Shown in pieces: positions 57,873-64,000 of a DNA stretch of 64,000 bases. Made by a program: the position numbers and the translations under genes. Location: positions 806,001 to 870,000 of the forward strand of contig NW_008805065.1 of the NCBI RefSeq assembly GCF_000004825.1. Reading direction: 5' to 3'. Each line of letters begins with the position of its first letter. The stretch's first letter is position 1. The stretch comes from Heterostelium album PN500 (Eukaryota; Evosea; Eumycetozoa; Acytosteliales; Acytosteliaceae). The notes below the pieces were generated by a model. The model made no database searches. It was not told the DNA's origin and was given only the letters and a program-made list of their open reading frames with translations.

Positions 57873-59194
57873 TTAATTTGTTACAACTAATGTATTATTT
57901 CTATTCTCTATAATTGATGAATTGGTTATTATTGGTGTTATCTTTCTATGACCTTGATTACTTTTAAACAATGACTTAAAGTTGCCCAATATTGAGTGAT
58001 TCGATTTAGAAATGATAGAGGATTTAGGTGTAGCATTGAATTTGTCTATCAACACAGTTTGAGGTGTTGGAAACCAATAGTAACCATTTTTTTGGACATT
58101 ACCACAACCCAAAGTCGACATTGAGTTTGCATTGTAAAATTCATTCATCAGTATGATGTCACTCTTTTTTAATTCATAATCTTTAGAGTTGACTACTGAT
58201 CTTGCATATATATGATCAAATAAAATTGATCTAAACTATATCAAATAAAAATTGAATGTTAAAAATTTAGATTAAAAAATATTATAGTTGATTTTTTTTG
58301 TTCTTGTACTACTTACTTGTTTTTTATTAAAATAACTATGTGGAGAAACGGTAAAATATAAATTCTCTGAACCTTCCTCTGAAATAATTGGTGGACGTCC
58401 ATCAGTACAAAATCTATCAAAACCAATATATAAATCTACAGAATCAACTGGAACACCATAATATTGTTCAATCAATTCATTTTTACTTGGCACTAAAAAA
58501 ACAAATATAGAATTAGTATAAAAATATATCTTTAAGAAATAAACTTATTGAACTTACACTTATTGTGAATTTGAAAATAATCTATTGAAAGCTTAGAAAT
58601 AATTTCTGTTGTAGATGTTATATTGGTACCAAATAATAAAAGATGATTTGTACAATGTTTGGTTTTTGACATCAGCGATTCCATTAGATTCTCCAATTCT
58701 TCATCGTTACCTATTCTACAAAACTCTCTCCATTCTCCATAGAAAACTATTCTTATTCCAAGTGAAAGAAATATATCCATCAGTCTGCTATCGGTAATCA
58801 GACAATTGAGTCCCCATAAATATTTAATAAATTTCGGATAGTATTCAGGACCACGTTTTCCAAGTGTTGGGAACCACATTGGATAAATTACTGTATGAAT
58901 ACCATGTTTCATCATCATTATTGTTAGATCGATCATTTTCTTAAACGATTTTGAAGAATAATCATTCCAATTTATTTCGATTAAACTATCATCAGTTCCT
59001 TTATCTATTTGTTTTTATTTAATAATAAATTAATAAAATAAAAAATTATAATAGTTGAAAAAATACTTACTTTTATTTATTTCATTTATTAAATGACTTC
59101 TTCTAGTTCCATCATAAGCGAAAACCAATGTTTTTGTCTTGGATGTTCTTACAATTTCTGAAATTTCTATCTTTGATTTATTTAGAAAGTTCAT
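57873..59194 (-). CDS. Putative cis-prenyltransferase-fold (Rv3378c-like) terpene synthase
   Basis: Exons 59194-59071, 59004-58558, 58492-58317 and 58235-57873 encode about 369 residues; all junctions keep frame. The N-terminal TLVFAYDGTRRSHL resembles the DGN-R-W pyrophosphate-binding motif of undecaprenyl-diphosphate-synthase-fold enzymes. A middle block has MIDLTIMMMKHGIHTVIYPMWFPTLGKRGPEY, and a late block reads YYGVPVDSVDLYIGFDRFCTDGRPPIISEEGSENLYF. From memory these recall bacterial diterpene synthases of the Rv3378c type, mostly bacterial proteins; I cannot verify this here. The last about 100 residues (SNHSILGNF..., GHRKITPI) look like an amoeba-specific tail. A function outside terpene metabolism is possible. 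Confidence 0.7.
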
Positions 59195-59629
59195 TTTACA
59201 AGATTTCAAAATTGTAGAAATAATAATAAGTGTGCTTATACAATCTATTCGATATAGATAATAATATTTTGTTTGAATTATAAAAATCCAAAAGAAAAAA
59301 ATATTTGTAATTTTTTTTTAATATACAAATTGGATATTATTGATTGATTTTGATATTTGAGATGGACGATTTAGAAAAAAACATGAGTTACAAAACAAAA
59401 AAAAAAAAAAAAACAAATTAATAAAACAACCATGCAAATCAATTAATCAATTTCAATCGATTCAATTAATTAGTTTTTATATTAATTATCTTGACATCCA
59501 AAAAAAAAAACAAAAAAAAAAAGTCTAAATTTAAATTTAGAAAAAAAAAAAAACAATTTTTAAATGAGATGGGTTGATGAACAACCAGGTGCCTTTTAAT
59601 AAACAAAAAGAAAAATAACATCAACAGAG
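59195..59629. other. A/T-rich upstream region of the terpene-synthase-like gene
   Basis: Poly-A tracts near 59397-59415 and 59500-59555. No gene seen; presumed promoter. Confidence 0.4.
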
Positions 59630-59709
59630 TGGGTGATGTGTGATGATTTTATGTCCTGTCCTTAAAGATCTTTTAAGATCAATAGTGCTACAAGGTTACA
59701 CATCACCCA
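59630..59709 (-). ncRNA. Candidate class I-like small structured RNA
   Basis: The ends TGGGTGATGTGT and ACACATCACCCA pair perfectly over 12 bp. On the minus strand the 5' arm is followed within two bases by CCTTGTAGCAC, which agrees at 8 of 11 positions with CCTTACAGCAA, the conserved motif of dictyostelid class I RNAs that sits next to the 5' arm. An internal hairpin (GATCTT/AAGATC) fills the loop. A T5 run (Pol III-type terminator) lies about 10-15 nt beyond the 3' end. At 80 nt it is longer than typical class I RNAs (about 42-65 nt), and no upstream DUSE box was found, so this is a candidate only. Confidence 0.4.
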
Positions 59710-59746
59710 TTTTAAAAACGATCTGTTCCTTTCTAAAGATATTCAA

Positions 59747-59779
59747 TTGAACTAAAAAAAAACGACCTTTTTAGTTCAA
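59747..59779. repeat. 12-bp perfect inverted repeat (hairpin)
   Basis: TTGAACTAAAAA at 59747-59758 and TTTTTAGTTCAA at 59768-59779 form a perfect 12-bp stem with a 9-nt loop. It lies 38 bp beyond the class I-like candidate, on its upstream side if that RNA is minus-strand. Confidence 0.7.
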
Positions 59780-60679
59780 GTGTTTGGAGAGATTATTTTC
59801 ACAAAAAAACCAGCATTAATATTAATTTAAAGGTACAATTAGGATTAATAAAGATATCATAACATAACTGTTTATTTTTATGTAAAATGGATTTTAACTA
59901 TATCTAATCTATCAAATTTTGGGTAGAATAGAAATGAGGGAACTAAAGAGATGAACTTGAAAACCATCAATCTTATATTATTAATAAAAACGAAAACAGT
60001 GGGTTGATGTTATATTTTATATTTCCTTTTTTAAACTTTTACTAGTTTTGTAACTAAATCTAAAATTACCTTTAAAATTTTAAAAATTGATAGTTTAATG
60101 TCGTTATAGATTCGGTAGACTGGGAAATCAAAATATTATATGATTGGAGCCATTTTTTTAAATATTTATTATAAAATTCTCTTGTTTATCAAAATCATAA
60201 AATTAAAAGCAAGATTTCTTTAAAAAAAATTGTTTTTTAAAAGTTGTTTATTGAAGAATATTATTTTTTTTAAGAATCTAATCTGATTATAATGACAAAG
60301 ACATAGATCAATATTTGTACTTAATATTTAGAATTTCTGTTTTAAAAAATTAATTTGTAAATAAAGTTTAAATTTTAATTTCTATAGAGGTAAAATAAAA
60401 TAGTTTTTTCTTACCAAATATATTCAAACTTCATGTTAATTAAGATTGATAGTTAAATTAACAATTATTCACTTTTTTATTTAGAATTTGATATGATGAT
60501 ATTTTAGGGAAAAGAAGATAAAAATATGTAAAAAAAATTATTTATTTATTTTTAGTAAATTATGTCATCTGTCTATAATAATGTTTTTTTTTTGAATGAA
60601 AAACAACTATAAATACAATGAAATTTTAAAAACTCATTCAATTCATTATCTTCATAAGAATTTAAAATAATATATAATT
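59780..60679. other. Intergenic, upstream of HssA-like gene
   Basis: 900 bp of A/T-rich DNA without open frames above background. It probably includes the HssA-like promoter at the 3' end (TATAAATAC near 60609). Confidence 0.4.
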
Positions 60680-61026
60680 ATGACTATATTGGGTTAGTAT
60701 TATTTGTTTATATATTAATATTATTTCTTTGATACTAATATTTTTTTTCATTTTTCATCCAAATAGAGAATCTCAATAAAATAGGGCATCCACTTGAAAG
60801 TATGACTTCTTCAAGTGTAGGATCATCTTTTGGTTCTGATTCAACCGAATCTGTCAATGGTACTGCTGATTCTGATTGGAGAGGTGGTGGCAATTGGAGA
60901 GGTAGTGGCGGTGGTGGAAACTGGAGAGGTGGTGGTGGAAATTGGAATGGTGGTGGAGGTAATTGGAGAGGTGGTGGCGGAGGTGGTCACTGGAGAGGTG
61001 GTGGCGGTGGTGGAAACTGGTGGTAA
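60680..61026 (+). CDS. HssA/B-like small Gly/Trp-rich protein
   Basis: Exons 60680-60692 and 60767-61026 encode about 90 residues. The start MTILG with an intron after the fourth codon, then LESMTSSSVGSSFGSDS, matches the layout of the HssA/2C/7E small-protein family that is abundant in dictyostelids and mostly expressed in development. Instead of the usual Gly/Cys tail, the second half is made of repeats NWRGGGG (eight or so units, with Trp every 8-10 residues, ending GGNWW). Function unknown. Confidence 0.75.
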
Positions 61027-61578
61027 AACTATTTCCAAAAACCCCAATCAAACGTTATCCTTTTTGTAAATTCCAAAAATTTCAAAAGGATCACCTTAAT
61101 TGATTTCTATCTGAAAAACAATTGATATAAAATAAAAATTATCTCTTTATTTTGATAAAAAAAAAAAAATGATTAATATATATCAGTGTTTCAAACAAGT
61201 TTTTGTGAAAATAAATGTTCTTAAAAAAACAAATAATACTATAGTATTTTCAAGAAAATATTTTAAATAATCGAAAATCATATATGTTTTATTTGAATAT
61301 CAATAAATTATTTAAATAATCTGATTACTTAATTAATATAATATATATAAATATTTTATATTTTAAAAAGTTAGTAGTATGAAGTGTTGATATGAATAAC
61401 TATCAACCTAAGCTGTTAGTGGGTTGATTCTTTGTCAGACCTAAGTGGTAATTTTTTTTTTTTTTTGAACATCAAATTCTTACTAAAAAAGGTAAAAAGT
61501 TTTTTTTTCAAAAGATATTGTTTTTTTTTGTTTTTTTAAATCTACAGTTAATAAGCAATACAGTTAAATTGATATCCA
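61027..61578. other. Intergenic, upstream of exportin-like gene
   Basis: A/T-rich spacer with poly-T runs (61451-61465, 61500-61538). No gene seen. Confidence 0.4.
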
Positions 61579-64000
61579 ATGGACTCAATTTTAAACTTTG
61601 AAAATGATATAGATGTGACATTGTTAGATAGGATGATCGATAGTCAGAATGTAAGTTACTATATAGTATTTGTTTGAATGGTATTTATGTTAACTTTGTT
61701 ATTTTATAATGAATTAAAGGATCCAAAAGTTGGAGTTGTTCTTAATCAGTTCTTAAATCACCAATTGTCATGGACGAGAATCAATAGTATCCTAAGTAGA
61801 TCGAACAATGAGAGAACCAAGTATTTCGCATTGAGTATACTGGAGCAAGTCATTAGAAAGCAATGGAAGAATCTACAACCAGAACAAAGACATCCGATAT
61901 TGAATCAATTACTTTGTATTGTTAATTTTATACCGCAACAACAACAACAACAGCAACAAGCAAGTCAACAACCATCGAATCTACTGCGAAAAAAGAGTAA
62001 TTCACTCATTGCTCAATGTCTAGTGTATGAGTATCCCAATTGGAATCAGTTCATTACGATTATCGTCGGTGCATCGTCCACTCCCCATCTAATGGAGTCG
62101 GTCATACAGATATTCAGAGAGTTGGCATTGTCCTATAAGCGATTCTTCAATAACAATCTCGGTGGTTTGACGCCTGCCCAGTTGCAATCACAGCACGCAC
62201 TCTTCAACGATACCTTCCTAAAGTGTAGATCCGTCGTTGAATCGACAAACACTTCCAACAGCAATGCCAGTTCCAATACGCTGGTCAACGAATCGCTGAA
62301 TGCATTGAAAGAGCAGATGGAACTGGTAGACAGATCTATCCTACTGCAATCATTCAATCTAATCATTGAGAGAATGATATCTATGCCTGTCTATCGTGGA
62401 ACCTGTATATTGCTATTAATTGAATTCATTCAAGTCATTGGTGGATCTACATCAACAACAACAACAACAACAACAACAGCAAATGAACAATTAGTTATAT
62501 TTGAAACGATTATTAAATCATTGACAAGATTCATACCATCTACATTCAAAGAGATCAACCAATTCTTTGTAAACAATGGTATATTGTGCACTAATATAGT
62601 CACTCTTTTAACGACACTGTACAAATTATATAATCCTATAGTTATGCAATCATTCTCAGCACTTAAAGATACTATCTTGCTCGGTAATAGACATATAGTA
62701 TTACTAGGTTGGATAAACGATACTGCAATATCACAGGCATGTCTTGAATATTGGAAGTTTATGGTATGTATCTACTACAATCTTTTATAAACTAAACTTA
62801 TAGTTCTATATTAATTGTTGTTTTTGTTAGTTTGATAATTTGCGAGATTTACAATCAAAGGAAATGTCAGATAGTATCGGTCAACTAATAGAACCAATAT
62901 CAAGAGTTATCTATAAGATATTGAAGAATCAAGATGTAGAGTTGATAGAATCAAGAGAGCTAGGTCCAGAAGCTGGTATTCTCTTTAAGAACACTAATGA
63001 TTCCACAGATGAACAGTGGCAACCAATTTCAACATTACTATACGATGCACTCTACTCTATATCGACGATCTATTCATCACATCTACTTAAACTTTATTTC
63101 GATAAATTACTAAAGTTTTTATCTGTAAGTTGGATATTATTATTATTATTAATGTTATTATTACTTTGATTTTAACTTATCTAACATACTTTTCTGCTTT
63201 ATTATTTCGTTTTAAAACTAAAAGAAACAAGATCTATTTGTACCAAGTAAATTTAGTTCAATCGTATGGTGTCTCGGTGTTTGTTTGGAGAGAATGCAAA
63301 TCTATTCGGATATCGATAATCTGTTGTCTTTGTTATACAAATCAAAAGACTCAATCTCTGTTGAATATAGCAATTTAGTTGCAATTGCTATTTTGTATAT
63401 CATTAGACACTCACAACAGTATCTACAGTGTAAAGATGTAAAGATGGCACCAATATTAGAGTTAATATTAAACTTTATCAAGACAGAGTCTGAAAAGACA
63501 CAATCACTCTCTGAAATGAGTTGTCTTACTTTACTCTCGGTATTTCAACAACGCGCAAGTCAAATAGTAGCAGAGTATATGAATATACATATTACATTGA
63601 ATGAAATAGTACAACAACCAAATATATCAAAACAAAATGTATGTAATAACAATGCAATATTATTATTAATAATAATCTTATTTTTTATAAATTACATTAA
63701 TTAATGGTTGGTTTCGCTTCTATAGAAATTAATATTATATGAATGTATAGGAACTTATTTCAATCTATTCCAACAATCGAATGTAAATGCTAGTATTCCA
63801 CCTTCATTTGTAACGTTAGTTACAGATGTATTAAATAGAATGGTAATATTTATAGTAGATAGATAGATACAAACCTTCAATTTATCGTTATTAATTATTA
63901 TTATATTATTATAGCTTGGATCAAAGAGAATAGAAACAGATGGTATTGTTAATTGGATATTAAACATCAGTACTGTACTTCAATACAATAGTAGTTTAGC
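61579..64000 (+). CDS. Divergent exportin-1 (CRM1/XPO1)-like protein, 3' end outside window
   Basis: Exons 61579-61650, 61720-62763, 62831-63124, 63225-63638, 63726-63842 and 63915 onward give at least 675 residues, cut by the window edge. The N-terminus ILNFENDIDVTLLDRMI...DPKVGVVLNQFLNHQLSWTRINSIL...NERTKYFALSILEQVIRKQWK is the CRM1 start (importin-beta N domain). Next come an Xpo1-type block (VYEYPNWNQFITIIVGAS) and later KFSSIVWCLGVCLERM...AIAILYIIRHSQQYLQ, parallel to the CRM1 WAIGSIS... and IMYIVGQYPRFL. Exportins carry NES cargo out of the nucleus with RanGTP. Identity to CRM1 looks low and homopolymer inserts are present, so this is likely a paralogue rather than the canonical XPO1. 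All introns visible are phase 0. Confidence 0.8.

Overview
This window reads as nuclear DNA of a dictyostelid social amoeba. Intergenic DNA is extremely A/T-rich with long poly-A and poly-T runs. Introns are short (mostly 60-150 bp) with GTAAGT/GTATGT donors and A/T-rich TAG/AAG acceptors. Predicted proteins carry Asn and Gln homopolymers, and several families typical of these amoebae are present (FNIP repeats, an HssA-like Gly-rich protein, degenerate ankyrin proteins, tRNA-associated non-LTR retroelements). The species cannot be settled from the sequence alone. I find about 27 protein genes, two tRNA genes, non-LTR retroelement remnants and several gene relics. Exon coordinates were worked out by eye from splice motifs and reading-frame continuity.

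Layout. 0.8-6.9 kb (minus strand): a Notchless/Rsa4 WD40 ribosome-assembly factor, a PXMP4-type peroxisomal membrane protein and a TM9 (EMP70/Phg1-type) membrane protein. 7.5-11.3 kb (plus): an FNIP-repeat protein and an HGSNAT-like multipass acetyltransferase. 11.3-12.8 kb (minus): a dictyostelid ankyrin protein. 13.5-14.7 kb (plus): malonyl-CoA:ACP transacylase. 14.8-19.3 kb (minus): Sam50 and an SH3-STE kinase, followed by 2.8 kb of gene-free upstream DNA. 22.2-23.0 kb (plus): thymidylate kinase. 23.1-27.0 kb (minus): what appears to be one ankyrin-GRAM-myotubularin gene. 27.4-29.0 kb (minus): a GH18 chitinase without a visible signal peptide.

29-44 kb is an accessory patch. It holds nested and truncated LINE fragments, a 5'-less DnaJ relic beside tRNA-Glu(UUC), two diverged tandem karyopherin (IPO5-like) genes, a small Cys-rich probably GPI-anchored protein with a broken duplicate of its promoter and 5' end, a kelch-like protein, a DDE transposase relic, and a larger LINE fragment only about 30 bp downstream of tRNA-Val(UAC).

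44.3-49.6 kb: PSTK (selenocysteine synthesis), a SNARE-like protein lacking a membrane anchor, a RING plus UBR-box E3 ligase and a thiolase ending in the peroxisomal signal SKL. 50-54 kb: a kinase-like relic, an ankyrin protein and a TTL-family ligase. 55.6-59.2 kb: an NT5C2-type nucleotidase with a possible alternative first exon, and a gene that may belong to the cis-prenyltransferase-fold terpene synthases. 59.2-64 kb: a structured intergenic region with a candidate class I-like small RNA, an HssA-like gene and a divergent exportin-1-like gene cut by the window end.

The genes do not form one operon-like pathway. Recurrent themes are peroxisomes (PXMP4, SKL thiolase), nuclear transport receptors (three genes) and membrane or phosphoinositide traffic (TM9, myotubularin, SNARE-like).
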